Numbered from the stretch's first letter, positions 1-11,149 are shown. The stretch is 63,157 bases of DNA from Micrococcales bacterium (GCA_947483795.1 CANKLZ010000002.1:1-63157), one strand, 5' to 3'. The notes: generated by a model from the letters alone, not told the origin. Translations and numbers: made by a program.

Positions 1-1000
1 GATCGGAAACCTAGCTGCAGCTAACGTGCTGACACCAATTGATGCGTACCTACCTGCAAACTTCAAGGATGACTTTGTTCCTGGTGCGTTACAGGCGATG
101 AAGTACAACGGTAAGTACTACGGAACACCGGGGTGGACAGAGAACATCGCTATCCTTCGTAACGTGAAGAAGGCTCCTAAGCCTTTGAAGTCTGTCAATG
201 ACATCAAAGACGGCGAACTGGGAATCAACTACGACGCAACCAATTCAGATCCTTACCACATGTACCCATTCCAGAGCATGTTCAACGCTCCTGTCTTCAA
301 GCAAGACAGCAAGGGTGACTGGACCAACACTGTAGGTATGGGAGGCACAGCGGGTGCGAACTTTGCAAAGTGGCTAAAACTAAAGGGAACCAAGTTCTTC
401 GGTCCTCCATCGAATGCAAAAATTCTTTGCGACTTCCTGAACCCAACTAAGACAACCACCGTCAAGGGTAAGAAAGTTACAACCGCAGCAGTCAAGTACT
501 GGGTAACAGGTGCTTGGAACATCACCGCAATTGAGTCTGGTGCTGGTGGCTGTAAGACAGGTTTGACTGTTGGTACAGGTTACGCAATTGATCCATTCCC
601 AACTGGTCCTACAGGACTCAAGGCAAAGCAGTTCCTTGGAATTCGTGGTTACTTGATGATGGCTTCAAAGCCTGGTAACCCTACTAACGTTCCTGCAGCT
701 GTAGACCTAATGCGCTGGATGTCTTCTGAATCAGTTCAGTTCAACCTGTACGATAACTTCAACAAGACACCTGCAAACAAGGCCGCACTAAACCGAGCTA
801 AGGACAACCCTGTAGTTGCTGGTTTTGCTAACGCGGCCAACACAGTGCCAATGCCTAACTCACCTGCTATGGCTGCTGCGTGGACTATCTGGGGTAAAGC
901 TCAGACCCGCATCATTCAGGGCAAGGAAGCAAAGCCAGATGTTGCTTGGGCAAACATGGTTAAGGCCTTGCAGTCGACTATCGATAAGACAAGTAAGTAG
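1..1000 (+). CDS. ABC transporter extracellular solute-binding protein, maltose/maltodextrin type, 5' truncated by the window edge
   Basis: Open reading frame runs from the window edge (frame 2) to TAG at 998-1000; solute-binding-like sequence followed directly by MalF/MalG-like permeases. Confidence 0.85.
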   Translation, partial: IGNLAAANVLTPIDAYLPANFKDDFVPGALQAMKYNGKYYGTPGWTENIAILRNVKKAPKPLKSVNDIKDGELGINYDATNSDPYHMYPFQSMFNAPVFKQDSKGDWTNTVGMGGTAGANFAKWLKLKGTKFFGPPSNAKILCDFLNPTKTTTVKGKKVTTAAVKYWVTGAWNITAIESGAGGCKTGLTVGTGYAIDPFPTGPTGLKAKQFLGIRGYLMMASKPGNPTNVPAAVDLMRWMSSESVQFNLYDNFNKTPANKAALNRAKDNPVVAGFANAANTVPMPNSPAMAAAWTIWGKAQTRIIQGKEAKPDVAWANMVKALQSTIDKTSK

Positions 1001-1012
1001 TTAGATAGCGTT

Positions 1013-1046
1013 AGGTGGGTGTCTCCTAAACTGGGGACACCCACCT
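1013..1046 (+). terminator. Intercistronic hairpin between solute-binding protein and permease genes
   Basis: AGGTGGGTGTCTCC-TAAACT-GGGGACACCCACCT, 14-bp stem with one T-G wobble; no strong T-run follows, so it may be an attenuator or RNA-stabilising stem. Confidence 0.7.
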
Positions 1047-1095
1047 TTCCGCTGTATAAATGGATTAGCGTTACACAACAAGAAAAGGTGTTCAG

Positions 1096-2769
1096 ATGGC
1101 CGGCAAGAAACTAAAAGCTTGGGGTGAAGCAGGCCCTAGCCTCAGTGGTACTCTTTGGAAGCTCGGTGTTCTAGGTACCGTTGACGCGATAGCTGTAACC
1201 ATGATTATGGTTCTAGTCTCGCAAGAGCTCCTAACCCAAGCTGTTCTGAGCATCTTTGTGTTGCTGATCGTGAACTGGATTTACCTTCGCAAAGGTGGTC
1301 TGCCTGCTAAGTATCTAACTCCAGGTGTTCTATTCCTCATAGTTTTCCAGGTCTATGTTCTGATGTTTAGCGGATACACCGCTTTCACAAACTACGGCAG
1401 TGCACACAACGGCGATAAAGGTTTAGCCATCCAAACCATCAACAACGCTGCCTACCGAATTGTAGATGGTCCTGACTACACGATTAATCTAGTCAAGGAC
1501 GACTCAGACGGTTCTAGAGCTTTCCTCATGACCAACAACATTGATGGACAGGTTTCCATTGGAAAGGACAAAGAGCTACCAGTAATCCTTGAAGAAGGGA
1601 AGTACACGCTCAGCACCGAGTGTGCTGACAAATACGCTGAAGACACAGTGAATTGTGCCAAAGCAGCGCTAAATGCTGATGGTTACACCACTCAAGATGT
1701 TGCTGCACTTTCGGAAGTTGAGAAATCACGGTATTTGGCGATCCGTGTCCTCACTGATCCTGAGAATCCAAACGTTGGAATTAGAACTTCTGAATTCACA
1801 ATAGCTTTACCTTCTGAAGCCACTTTGGCCTTTGATGAAAAGACAGACACTTTCACCGCGCTGGTTGATGATGAGTATGGAAATTTCTTTGCTGGCGATG
1901 TTTTCAAACCTGCAGTTGATGGTTTCTACAGAATCGATGGTGTTTTAGAAAACGCCAAGCTTGATGGTGGTTGGAGAGTCGAAGTTGGACTAGCCAACTT
2001 TGAGACCATATTCACGGACGTCCAGCTAAGAGAACCACTTGTGAAGGTGATTTCATGGACTTTCATGTTTGCAATCCTCACAGTTCTGACAACCTTCATT
2101 CTCGGATTGTTTATTGCCTTGGTGTTCAACCACGACAAGCTGCGCGGCAAGAAGTTCTATCGCGTCATAATGATCCTGCCTTACGCATTCCCGGGATTCC
2201 TATCTGCGTATGTATGGGTGGGTCTACTAAACCGTGAGAACGGATTCATAAATACAGTTATCTTCGGTCAGGAACCTGGGTCAGAAGCAAACTTCCCTTG
2301 GTTGCTCGAAGAGGGTCCAGCAAGACTTGCTGTGTTGCTGGTAAACCTTTGGCTCGGCTTTCCATACATGTTCCTAATCACAACTGGTGCATTGCAGTCG
2401 ATTCCTTCAGAGCTCAACGAGGCGGCAGAGATTGATGGCGCTTCCGGTTGGCAGAACTTTAGACTCATCAAGCTTCCATTGCTTCTGATCTCTATCGCGC
2501 CGCTATTGATTGCATCATTTGCGTTCAACTTCAACAACTTCACGATAATCTACCTACTCACCAAGGGAGGGCCGAGCGATTCGGGCCTCACGGATTATGA
2601 CGTTGGTGGCACAGACATCCTGATTACCTTCGTATACAAGATCGCATTCTCCGGTACGGGACAGAACTTCGGATTGGCTAGCGCGTTCTCCATTCTGATT
2701 TTCTTCGTGGTAGCCACCATTTCACTTATCAGCTTTAGAAGAACCAAGAAGTTTGAGGAGATCGTCTAA
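1096..2769 (+). CDS. malF: Maltose-type ABC transporter permease (MalF-like) with a long extracytoplasmic loop
   Basis: EAA-type motif NEAAEIDGASGWQNFRLIKLPLL; large P2-like insertion of roughly 200 aa before the conserved permease core. Confidence 0.85.
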   Translation: MAGKKLKAWGEAGPSLSGTLWKLGVLGTVDAIAVTMIMVLVSQELLTQAVLSIFVLLIVNWIYLRKGGLPAKYLTPGVLFLIVFQVYVLMFSGYTAFTNYGSAHNGDKGLAIQTINNAAYRIVDGPDYTINLVKDDSDGSRAFLMTNNIDGQVSIGKDKELPVILEEGKYTLSTECADKYAEDTVNCAKAALNADGYTTQDVAALSEVEKSRYLAIRVLTDPENPNVGIRTSEFTIALPSEATLAFDEKTDTFTALVDDEYGNFFAGDVFKPAVDGFYRIDGVLENAKLDGGWRVEVGLANFETIFTDVQLREPLVKVISWTFMFAILTVLTTFILGLFIALVFNHDKLRGKKFYRVIMILPYAFPGFLSAYVWVGLLNRENGFINTVIFGQEPGSEANFPWLLEEGPARLAVLLVNLWLGFPYMFLITTGALQSIPSELNEAAEIDGASGWQNFRLIKLPLLLISIAPLLIASFAFNFNNFTIIYLLTKGGPSDSGLTDYDVGGTDILITFVYKIAFSGTGQNFGLASAFSILIFFVVATISLISFRRTKKFEEIV

Positions 2770-3656
2770 TGAGCCTTACCGTCAAAAAGAGAAAGCCATT
2801 CAACATAATCAGATGGTTCCTTACTACAGGCTGGAGGCACGTTGTTGGTCTTGCGGTTTGTACCTTCGCAGTCTTCCCTTTGCTTTACATCTTGTCGACA
2901 TCTTTATATCCAAACAACGACATCAATAACACGACTGCATTGTTTGCCGAGATCTCGCTAGCGAACTACATGGAGCTGTTCAACCAAGAATCTAGACCGT
3001 TTGGTCGATGGTATTTCAACACCGTTTACATCGGCATCATCGCATCAGTTGGATCTGTTTTCCTCAGTGCCTTAGCTGCATTTGCTTTCTCAAGATTGCG
3101 CTTCAAGGGTCGCAGACCTGGTTTGCTTTCCTTGATTCTTATGCAAATGTTTCCGTCCATCCTAGGACTGGTAGCCATTTACAGCCTGCTAGCCGATGTT
3201 GGTCGTGTTTTCCCAATCCTTGGTCTAAATAGCCAAATTGGTTTGATGATGGTTTATCTTGGCGGGTCCCTCGGTGCTGGTACTTATCTCATGTATGGAT
3301 TCTTCAACACTGTGCCTAAGGAAATCGATGAGGCTGCAACTATTGACGGTGCTAGCCATGCTCGCATTTTCTTCTCAATAATTTTGAGACTTGTTGCTCC
3401 AATTCTTGCTGTGCAGATGCTGCTTAGCTATATCGGGGTCTCGAGCGATTTCATCTTGGCTTCGATTCTGCTTAGCGATCCAAACAGTTTGACCCTTGCT
3501 ACAGGCCTTCAGCAGTTCATCAGCGACCCGTACTCTAAGGACTGGTCGATGTTTGCTGCTGGTGCTGTTCTGTCCGCTTTGCCTAGCGTGTTCCTGTTCT
3601 TGGCTCTGCAGAAGTACATCACTTCAGGTCTGACTGGTGGAGCCGTAAAGGGCTAA
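2769..3656 (+). CDS. malG: Maltose-type ABC transporter permease (MalG-like)
   Basis: DEAATIDGASHARIFFSIILRL motif; starts at the stop of the upstream permease. Confidence 0.85.
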   Translation: MSLTVKKRKPFNIIRWFLTTGWRHVVGLAVCTFAVFPLLYILSTSLYPNNDINNTTALFAEISLANYMELFNQESRPFGRWYFNTVYIGIIASVGSVFLSALAAFAFSRLRFKGRRPGLLSLILMQMFPSILGLVAIYSLLADVGRVFPILGLNSQIGLMMVYLGGSLGAGTYLMYGFFNTVPKEIDEAATIDGASHARIFFSIILRLVAPILAVQMLLSYIGVSSDFILASILLSDPNSLTLATGLQQFISDPYSKDWSMFAAGAVLSALPSVFLFLALQKYITSGLTGGAVKG

Positions 3657-3673
3657 TACTCTTCAGAGCTTGG

Positions 3674-4270
3674 TTAGCCACGTTCATTTAGGTAGCAGAC
3701 GCCACAGAGTGACTCGTAGGTCACCTCAACGCCATCTATGGCGACTTGGTCACCTTCAAAGATGAACTCACCGTCAAACTTACGACCATTGAACATTGCC
3801 TTGCGTCCACAGCGACATATCGTCTTGAGTTCTTCAAGCGAGTGGGAGAGTTCCATCAAGCGGATTGAACCTGGGAAACCAACGGTTAAGAAGTCCGTTC
3901 TGATTCCATAGGCAAGAACTGGAACACCGTCCAAAACAGCTAATTCGAACGCTTGGTCAACTTGTTCACGGGTCAGGAACTGAGCTTCATCGATCAGCAA
4001 ACAGGCTAAGTTCTTTATGCCAGGGATGATTAACCCGTTGTTTGCATACTCGTGAGCCAACTCACGCAGGTTCTGGTCTGGGGTAACACGAAAATCTACG
4101 TGTCTGTCCACACCAAGCCTTGAGACGATGGTGGCGTCCCCTTTTGTGTCCACAGCTGGTTTAGCGATTAGGATCTGTTGGCTACGTTCTTCGTAGTTGT
4201 GGGCAACCTGCAGTAGGGCAGTACTCTTACCGCTGTTCATCGCTCCGTAGCGGAAATACAACTTAGCCAT
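3674..4270 (-). CDS. tdk: Thymidine kinase
   Basis: P-loop YFRYGAMNSGKST, DEAQFL, C-terminal Cys motifs. Confidence 0.95.
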   Translation of the reverse strand: MAKLYFRYGAMNSGKSTALLQVAHNYEERSQQILIAKPAVDTKGDATIVSRLGVDRHVDFRVTPDQNLRELAHEYANNGLIIPGIKNLACLLIDEAQFLTREQVDQAFELAVLDGVPVLAYGIRTDFLTVGFPGSIRLMELSHSLEELKTICRCGRKAMFNGRKFDGEFIFEGDQVAIDGVEVTYESLCGVCYLNERG

Positions 4271-4421
4271 TTTGGCCTTTCTGGTGTTTAAGTCTCTATA
4301 ACAATGCTAGCCAGCAGGCTCCCAGGAATTGCGCTAATTGGTTGGCAGTCGTAATCTAGAAATCTCTGAATTGCCAGGACGTTGGGGAAGACGCACCTAG
4401 CCCAAGATTCGGAGGTTTGCT

Positions 4422-4910
4422 ATGCGTAGAGGTCAGTTTGTATTGACCCTGGCTATTCACGCCTGCCCTAGGGCTCTGGTGGCTCAAATTGACACTCTTT
4501 TAGCCTCGCTGTCCGTCACTCTAAGTTGGCATGAGCAAAACCTAGTTTCCGATAATCTTGCGGCAGACATCTCGTTCAAGCTAACAGAAGATGAGGCTGC
4601 TGAACTAGCCTCACAGATCTACGCAATAGGCACGATCTATTTTGAGATGAGCCAAAGGTTCGGAAGATCTGGAGTTCTATTCATGGGAGTTCCTGGTTTA
4701 GGTGTTTATCGAGGTGAACTCAACGAGTCAGGATCGATCATGCTCAGTGAGGACAGAATCAACCAGATTGTTGATAAATCTGCGGGTAATCACAGAGAGT
4801 TCATGAGACTACTCAGGGTTAGCTTGGGTCAATCCTGGGATGACATCATTGAGCCATTTAGGGGAGCGAAGTTCAGCAACAACGTGGTGCTGCTTACTAA
4901 AGCCGGGTAG
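4422..4910 (+). CDS. DUF3145 family protein
   Basis: Sequence resembles the actinobacterial DUF3145 family found beside the FAS II cluster; SD GGAGG upstream. Confidence 0.75.
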   Translation: MRRGQFVLTLAIHACPRALVAQIDTLLASLSVTLSWHEQNLVSDNLAADISFKLTEDEAAELASQIYAIGTIYFEMSQRFGRSGVLFMGVPGLGVYRGELNESGSIMLSEDRINQIVDKSAGNHREFMRLLRVSLGQSWDDIIEPFRGAKFSNNVVLLTKAG

Positions 4911-6149
4911 TTATTTGTTGTATGAACGGAAAGCTACAACTGCGTTGTGACCACCAAAACCAAATGAGTTGGAGATAGCCAAAATGTTGTCACCTAGTGC
5001 TCTAGGGGAAACAACAACATCAAGTTCGATAGCTGGGTCTGGATCATCAAGATTCAATGTTGGTGGAGCAGTCTTCTCGTGCACAGCAAGAACAGTGAAG
5101 ATGGCTTCGATAGCACCAGCACCACCTAGTAGGTGACCGGTAGAAGACTTGGTTGCAGATACTGGAATGTTCTTTAGGTGATCACCGAATACTCGCTTTA
5201 GAGCTGTGTATTCAGCAATGTCACCAACCGGTGTGCTGGTTGCGTGAGCATTGATGTGATTGACATCAGTAAGTTCAGCGTTAGCCATCTTTAGAGCGCC
5301 AATAACTGCTCTAGCCGCAGCCGCACCTTCTGGATCTGGTGCGGTGATGTGATGTGCATCGCTAGTCACATAGCCACCGGCTAGTTCAGCGTAAATCTTT
5401 GCTCCACGAGCAAGTGCGTGCTCTTCTGTTTCAAGAACTAGAGCACCAGCTCCTTCACCCATAACAAAACCATCGCGGTTGATGTCATATGGACGGCTTG
5501 CTCTTGCTGGTTCCTCGTTACGACGAGAAAGTGCGTGCATGGCAGCAAAGGCTGCGATTGTAAGTGGATGCATAGCTGCTTCACAGCCACCTGCTACAAC
5601 GATGTCAATCTCGCCTGAACGAAGACGGGTAATCGCGTTGGCAATAGCCTCGGTGCCAGATGCACAAGCTGATACTGAAGTTCTAACTCCACCTCTAGCT
5701 GAGATGTCCATACCAATGGCAGCTGCTGGTCCATTAGGCATGAGCATTGGCACAGTCATTGGTAGTACTCGGCGAGGACCTTTTTCTTGCAAGGTTTCAA
5801 ATGCATCTAGCAGAGTCCAAATTCCACCGATACCGGTAGCGAATTCCACTGAAAGGCGTTCGGGATCAAAATCGATGATCGATGCATCAGCCCAAGCTTC
5901 TCTAGATGCAATCAGAGCAAATTGGCTTGATGGGTCTAATCTTTTTGTTTCTTGAAGGGTTAGTACTTCAGATGCTTTAACCTTTGCCTGTCCTGCGAAT
6001 GTCACAGGGATTTCGTACTTCGCAATCCAATCTTGCTCCATGGTGCTTATGCCAGATTCACCGGCTAGTAGAGCCTTCCAAGTGGATTGGGCGTCGCCAC
6101 CGAGAGGCGTGGTAGCGCCTATCCCGGTGACAACAATCTTGATACTCAA
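4911..6149 (-). CDS. fabF: 3-oxoacyl-[acyl-carrier-protein] synthase II
   Basis: KAS motifs VSACASGTEA, NAHATSTPVGD, SFGFGGHN. Confidence 0.95.
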   Translation of the reverse strand: MSIKIVVTGIGATTPLGGDAQSTWKALLAGESGISTMEQDWIAKYEIPVTFAGQAKVKASEVLTLQETKRLDPSSQFALIASREAWADASIIDFDPERLSVEFATGIGGIWTLLDAFETLQEKGPRRVLPMTVPMLMPNGPAAAIGMDISARGGVRTSVSACASGTEAIANAITRLRSGEIDIVVAGGCEAAMHPLTIAAFAAMHALSRRNEEPARASRPYDINRDGFVMGEGAGALVLETEEHALARGAKIYAELAGGYVTSDAHHITAPDPEGAAAARAVIGALKMANAELTDVNHINAHATSTPVGDIAEYTALKRVFGDHLKNIPVSATKSSTGHLLGGAGAIEAIFTVLAVHEKTAPPTLNLDDPDPAIELDVVVSPRALGDNILAISNSFGFGGHNAVVAFRSYNK

Positions 6150-6155
6150 GAGAAA

Positions 6156-6404
6156 TTAGCCCTGTGCTGCAGTAATGAAGTTAACTGCGTCACCAACAGT
6201 AAGAAGGTTCTTTACTTCTTCATCTGGGATCTTGACGCTAAATTTTTCTTCGGCGTTAACCACGATGGTCATCATGGAGATTGAGTCGATGTCTAGGTCA
6301 TTGGTGAAAGATTTCTCCATCTTCACTGAATCAGTGTCGATACCAGTCTCTTCGTTAACGATTTCAGCCAATCCAGCTAGAACTTCGTTCTGTGATAGTG
6401 CCAT
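6156..6404 (-). CDS. acpP: Acyl carrier protein
   Basis: 82 aa with the phosphopantetheine-site region DLDIDSISMM; located in the fab cluster. Confidence 0.95.
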   Translation of the reverse strand: MALSQNEVLAGLAEIVNEETGIDTDSVKMEKSFTNDLDIDSISMMTIVVNAEEKFSVKIPDEEVKNLLTVGDAVNFITAAQG

Positions 6405-6441
6405 GAGTTACTCCTTGGTTGTTTGATTTACTAGGTAAAGT

Positions 6442-7446
6442 TTAGGGCAGGATTACAACTTGAGCCGCGAAGGCAAGCCCAGCTCCAAAGCCAATCTGTA
6501 GGGCTAAGCCACCAGATTTTACCAATCCATCCTCCAAAAGCTGATGCATGGCTAATGGAACGCTAGCAGCTGACGTGTTTCCAGTGTTGACAATGTCTCT
6601 TGCCACCACAACGTTTTCAGGCAGCTTGAGCTGTTTTACCAATTCGTCAATGATTCGGATGTTCGCCTGGTGAGGGACTAATGCCGAGAGGTCTTCAGCC
6701 TTTACTCCTGCGACCTCTAAAGCTTCTTGGGCAACCTTGACCATCTCCCAAACGGCCCACTTGAAGACAGTCATACCGTCTTGACGCACAGTAGGCCAGC
6801 CTGATTCTCCATCACGGAAGTCAAGCAATGAGGCAGTCATGCTAACTGAATCCCAATGTGAACCGTCTGAACCCCAAACAGTAGGGGAGATGCCTGGCTC
6901 ATCCGATGGGCCAACAATAGCTGCTCCTGCACCATCGGCTAGAAGGAACGAGATGGAGCGGTCAGTTGGATCAATAAAGTCGCTCAGCTTTTCGCCACCA
7001 ACAACAAGAACGTATTTAGCAACACCTGCTCTAACAAGTGCATCAGCTTGAGCAATGCCGTAGCAGTAACCAGCACACGCAGCCGAGATATCAAAAGCAG
7101 GAGCTGGGTTAGCCCCAATCTTGTCGGCAAGTAAAGTGGCAGCCGATGGAGTTTGATATGGGTGAGAGATTGTGCTGAATATGACAGCTCCGATTTCTCT
7201 AGGTTTAATTCCGGCTTTTCTGATTGCCTCATTGGATGCGTCAACGGCCATGTCCATTAGTGAGAGATTTGTACTGGCTCTTCTTCTGGTGATGATTCCA
7301 GTGCGCTGACGAATCCATTCATCACTTGAATCGATGGGACCAGCGATGTCATCGTTGGTGACTACCAAGTCACCTCTGGCAGCACCGAGGGAGTAAATGC
7401 GACTGAACTTTACAGTCTGGAATTGATTCAGAGTTAGATGAGTCAT
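6442..7446 (-). CDS. fabH: 3-oxoacyl-ACP synthase III
   Basis: DISAACAGYCYGI active-site region, VPHQANIRI, NTGNTSAASVPLA. Confidence 0.95.
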   Translation of the reverse strand: MTHLTLNQFQTVKFSRIYSLGAARGDLVVTNDDIAGPIDSSDEWIRQRTGIITRRRASTNLSLMDMAVDASNEAIRKAGIKPREIGAVIFSTISHPYQTPSAATLLADKIGANPAPAFDISAACAGYCYGIAQADALVRAGVAKYVLVVGGEKLSDFIDPTDRSISFLLADGAGAAIVGPSDEPGISPTVWGSDGSHWDSVSMTASLLDFRDGESGWPTVRQDGMTVFKWAVWEMVKVAQEALEVAGVKAEDLSALVPHQANIRIIDELVKQLKLPENVVVARDIVNTGNTSAASVPLAMHQLLEDGLVKSGGLALQIGFGAGLAFAAQVVILP

Positions 7447-8366
7447 TAGACCTTCTTTGTTGAACTGGTAAGTAAATCTTGAGCAGCTTCTAAATCTTTA
7501 GGTTCCTTGAGAGCAACAATCTCAACCCCTGGCATTCCTCGCTTGGCAAGTCCCGCAAGCGTTCCAGCAGGAGATACTTCAATAACAGCAGTTACCCCAG
7601 CTTGAACCATTGCATCCATACATAGATCCCAGCGAACGGAGTTTGCAATCTGTCCAACTAGAAGTTGGATAAAGTCTTGGCCACTCTGAACTAGCTGACC
7701 ATTCTGGTTAGACCAGATACTGATTTCAGGTTCACTGATGTTCAGAGAAGAAGTGAAGTTCTCTAGCTCGCTAACTGCTGGAAGCATGTATGAAGTGTGG
7801 AAGGCACCAGCGACACTGAGTGGAATCACCTTGCTTCCTTGAGGGCCTTCTGCAACAAGTTTCTCGATTCCTATTTTGGAACCCGCGGCAACAATCTGGC
7901 CACCTCCGTTGTAGTTTGCAGCAGACAAACCAAGCTCTGCTAATCGAGCGAGAACTACTTCCTGTTCGCCACCTAGAATTGCGGCCATGCCGGTTACTTC
8001 ACTTGATGCCGCTGCTTTAGCCATGGCTTGAGCTCTGATGTTTACAAGCTTCATCGCGTCAGTGTTTGAAATAACACCAGCTATTGCAGCTGCAGATACT
8101 TCACCGACCGAGTGACCTGCAACTCCAGAAGCATTAGCTTTGTCTAGAAGAACTGCGGTTGCGATGCTGGCACTGACTATCAGTGGTTGCGCGATTGCTG
8201 TGTCACGAATAGTTTCTTCATCGCTAAGAGTTCCATGCTTAATCAGATCAAGAGAAATAGCGTCGGAGAACTGTTCTAGCGTTGACCTGTATAAAGGAAC
8301 CTCAAGCCAGCTGCTCATGAATCCAGGCTTTTGAGAGCCTTGACCTGGAGCGAGAATAACTAGCAT
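7446..8366 (-). CDS. fabD: ACP S-malonyltransferase
   Basis: APGQGSQ and GHSVGE motifs. Confidence 0.93.
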   Translation of the reverse strand: MLVILAPGQGSQKPGFMSSWLEVPLYRSTLEQFSDAISLDLIKHGTLSDEETIRDTAIAQPLIVSASIATAVLLDKANASGVAGHSVGEVSAAAIAGVISNTDAMKLVNIRAQAMAKAAASSEVTGMAAILGGEQEVVLARLAELGLSAANYNGGGQIVAAGSKIGIEKLVAEGPQGSKVIPLSVAGAFHTSYMLPAVSELENFTSSLNISEPEISIWSNQNGQLVQSGQDFIQLLVGQIANSVRWDLCMDAMVQAGVTAVIEVSPAGTLAGLAKRGMPGVEIVALKEPKDLEAAQDLLTSSTKKV

Positions 8367-8368
8367 TT

Positions 8369-11149
8369 TTAGGCGTCTCCACCTGCGTTGCCAGAAGTTC
8401 CAGCGGTGACATCTAGTAAACGGTACTTATCAATTGCGAGTTGTGGGATGTGAGTTGCAACATCCCCTCTTGAAGCAAGTTGCTCAAGCACACGTACAAC
8501 AATCGAAGGACCATCAATCTTGAATGATCTTCTGGCTGCGGCTCTTGTGTCTGAGAATCCAAAGCCATCCGCTCCTAGAGTTGCGTACTCGCCTGGAATC
8601 CACTTGCGAACCTGATCAGGTACTTGATGCATGAAGTCGCTCACACCAATGAAAGGCCCAGGGGCTCCTGCAAGTTTGTTGGTGATGTATGGAAGTGGGC
8701 TTACCTCATTTGGGTAAAGGAATTTCTTTTCATCACAGGCAAGAGCATCACGACGCAGCTCTGTCCAAGACGTAACAGACCAGATGTCCGCAGAGATGTT
8801 CCAATCATCTTGGAGCAGTCTCTGTGCTTCATGAGCCCACGGGACAGCAACACCAGAGGCGAGGATTTGTGCTTTCTTACCAGCGCCAGAACCCACGCTG
8901 ATGCGGTGAATACCTTTGACAATTCCATCGACGTCAACATTCTCAGGCTCTGCTGGGTGAATGACCGGCTCGTTATAAACAGTGATGTAGAAGATTACAT
9001 TCGGATCTTTGTGAGTTCCACCATACATACGCTCGATACCAGCTTTGATGATGTGACCAATCTCGTATCCGTAAGCAGGGTCGAATGTTATAACTCCAGT
9101 GTTTGTTGCCGCAATGATAGGGGAGTGACCATCTGCGTGCTGCAAGCCTTCACCCGTAAGAGTAGTTCTACCAGCGGTAGCACCAATCATGAATCCTCTA
9201 GAAAGCTGATCGGTAGCTGCCCATATTGCATCAGCAGTTCTTTGGAAACCGAACATCGAGTAGAAGACATAGAAAGGAATTAGCGGTTGACCTTGGGTCG
9301 CATATGATGTGGCAATCGCTGTGAAAGCAGCCATTGAGCCTGCTTCGTTGATACCGGTGTGGAGAATCTGTCCGGCATCGCTTTCTTTGTATGAAAGAAG
9401 AAGTTCACGGTCAACAGAGATGTAGTGCTGCCCATTTGGGTTATAGATCTTTGCAGTCGGGAAGAAAGCATCCATGCCGAAAGTTCTAGCTTCGTCAGGA
9501 ATTATCGGAACAATTCTTGGACCAAGCTCTGGTGTCTTTAGGAGATCCTTTAGCAGACGAACGAATGCCATTGTCGTTGCAATCTCTTGAGTACCTGAGC
9601 CACCCTTGGCTGCAGCAAATGCCTTGTCTTCAGGAAGTTCGAAGGAAACATACTTACTTCTTCGTTCGGGAAGATATCCACCTAGAGCTCGGCGGCGTTC
9701 ATGCATGTAATCAATCTCAGGAGTGCCAGGAGCCGGACGGTAGTAAGGCGGTTGATATGGATCTGCCTCAAGTTGAGCGTCAGTGATTGGGATCTTCATG
9801 TCATCACGGAATGACTTCAAGTTATCCAAAGTAAGTTTCTTCATCTGGTGAGTGGCGTTTCTACCTTCGAATGCTTTACCGAGTCCATAACCCTTGATGG
9901 TTTTGGCAAGAATAACTGTTGGCTGACCCTTGTGAGAAAGTGCTTGAGCATACGCTGCATAGATCTTGCGGTAGTCGTGGCCACCACGCTTAAGTCCCCA
10001 AATTTGTTGGTCGGTCATAGATTCAACAAGTTTTGCTGTGCGAGGGTCTCTGCCGAAGAAGTTCTCACGAATGAAGCCACCATCCATGGTTTTATATGTT
10101 TGGAAATCACCATCAGGAGTTGTGTTCATTAGATTGACCAATGCACCATCAGTGTCAGCTTGAAGAAGTGAATCCCATTCACGACCCCAAACAACTTTGA
10201 TTACGTTCCAGCCGGCACCGCGGAAGAATGATTCAAGTTCTTGAACAATCTTTCCGTTTCCACGAACAGGACCGTCAAGTCTTTGCAGGTTACAGTTCAC
10301 AACAAAGGTTAGGTTATCTAAACCATCGTTAGCGGCAAGTTGCAAAGCGCCACGTGATTCGACTTCATCCATTTCACCATCGCCTAAGAATGCCCAAACA
10401 TGTTGCTCTGATGTGTCCTTGAAGTTACGTCCTTGAAGGTATCTGTTTGCCTGAGCCTGGTAAATCGCATTGATTGGACCTATACCCATAGATACGGTGG
10501 GGAACTGCCAAAAGTCAGGCATGAGTCTTGGGTGAGGGTAAGAAGAAAGTCCTCCACCTGCATGGGACTTTTCTTGACGGAAACCATTTAGCTGTTCTTC
10601 GCTAAGGCGTCCCTCCAAGAAAGCTCTTGCGTAAGGACCAGGGCTTGCGTGTCCTTGAATGAATATCTGATCGCCACCTGACACATGATTCTGGCCTTTG
10701 AAAAAGTGGTTGAAACCAACTTCATAGAGTGAAGCTGAAGATGCATATGTTGAGATGTGTCCACCAACTGAAACACCTGGTCGCTGTGCTCTGTGGACAA
10801 GGACTGCTGCGTTCCAGCGCATCCATGCACGATAGGTTCTTTCAATTGCTTCATCACCTGGGAAGGTTGGTTCATCTGTTGTGGCAATGGTGTTGATGTA
10901 GTCGGTGGTCTGAACCATTGGAACATTTAGTTGAAGTTCATGAGAACGCTTCAAAAGATTTAACATGATTTCACGAGCACGTTTAGGTCCGTGCACTCGA
11001 GCTACCGCATCGAGGGATTCAAGCCACTCGCGGGTTTCCTCTGGATCTTGATCTGGAGTGTTGTTGTAGAAAACGTCCTGATTGTTGATGGACAAGAAAT
11101 CCTCGCTTCGTTTATAGATAACTGGTAGCTCTTGTGTTGCTTCAGTCAA
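8369..11149 (-). CDS. aceE: Pyruvate dehydrogenase E1 component, homodimeric type
   Basis: 926 aa; [13 protein letters not shown] thiamine-diphosphate motif; TTG start. Confidence 0.95.
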   Translation of the reverse strand: MTEATQELPVIYKRSEDFLSINNQDVFYNNTPDQDPEETREWLESLDAVARVHGPKRAREIMLNLLKRSHELQLNVPMVQTTDYINTIATTDEPTFPGDEAIERTYRAWMRWNAAVLVHRAQRPGVSVGGHISTYASSASLYEVGFNHFFKGQNHVSGGDQIFIQGHASPGPYARAFLEGRLSEEQLNGFRQEKSHAGGGLSSYPHPRLMPDFWQFPTVSMGIGPINAIYQAQANRYLQGRNFKDTSEQHVWAFLGDGEMDEVESRGALQLAANDGLDNLTFVVNCNLQRLDGPVRGNGKIVQELESFFRGAGWNVIKVVWGREWDSLLQADTDGALVNLMNTTPDGDFQTYKTMDGGFIRENFFGRDPRTAKLVESMTDQQIWGLKRGGHDYRKIYAAYAQALSHKGQPTVILAKTIKGYGLGKAFEGRNATHQMKKLTLDNLKSFRDDMKIPITDAQLEADPYQPPYYRPAPGTPEIDYMHERRRALGGYLPERRSKYVSFELPEDKAFAAAKGGSGTQEIATTMAFVRLLKDLLKTPELGPRIVPIIPDEARTFGMDAFFPTAKIYNPNGQHYISVDRELLLSYKESDAGQILHTGINEAGSMAAFTAIATSYATQGQPLIPFYVFYSMFGFQRTADAIWAATDQLSRGFMIGATAGRTTLTGEGLQHADGHSPIIAATNTGVITFDPAYGYEIGHIIKAGIERMYGGTHKDPNVIFYITVYNEPVIHPAEPENVDVDGIVKGIHRISVGSGAGKKAQILASGVAVPWAHEAQRLLQDDWNISADIWSVTSWTELRRDALACDEKKFLYPNEVSPLPYITNKLAGAPGPFIGVSDFMHQVPDQVRKWIPGEYATLGADGFGFSDTRAAARRSFKIDGPSIVVRVLEQLASRGDVATHIPQLAIDKYRLLDVTAGTSGNAGGDA

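Noticed and set aside
1300-2040. MalF insertion as a possible foreign domain
   Set aside because: Large extracytoplasmic P2-type loops are known in MalF proteins; the sequence joins smoothly to flanking TMs
3651-3677. GGCTAA...TTAGCC inverted repeat at the malG/tdk convergent junction
   Set aside because: Six base pairs with a long loop and no T-run; too weak to call a terminator
8624-9283. 219-aa plus-strand ORF within aceE
   Set aside because: Antisense to a confidently identified coding sequence; unrecognisable composition
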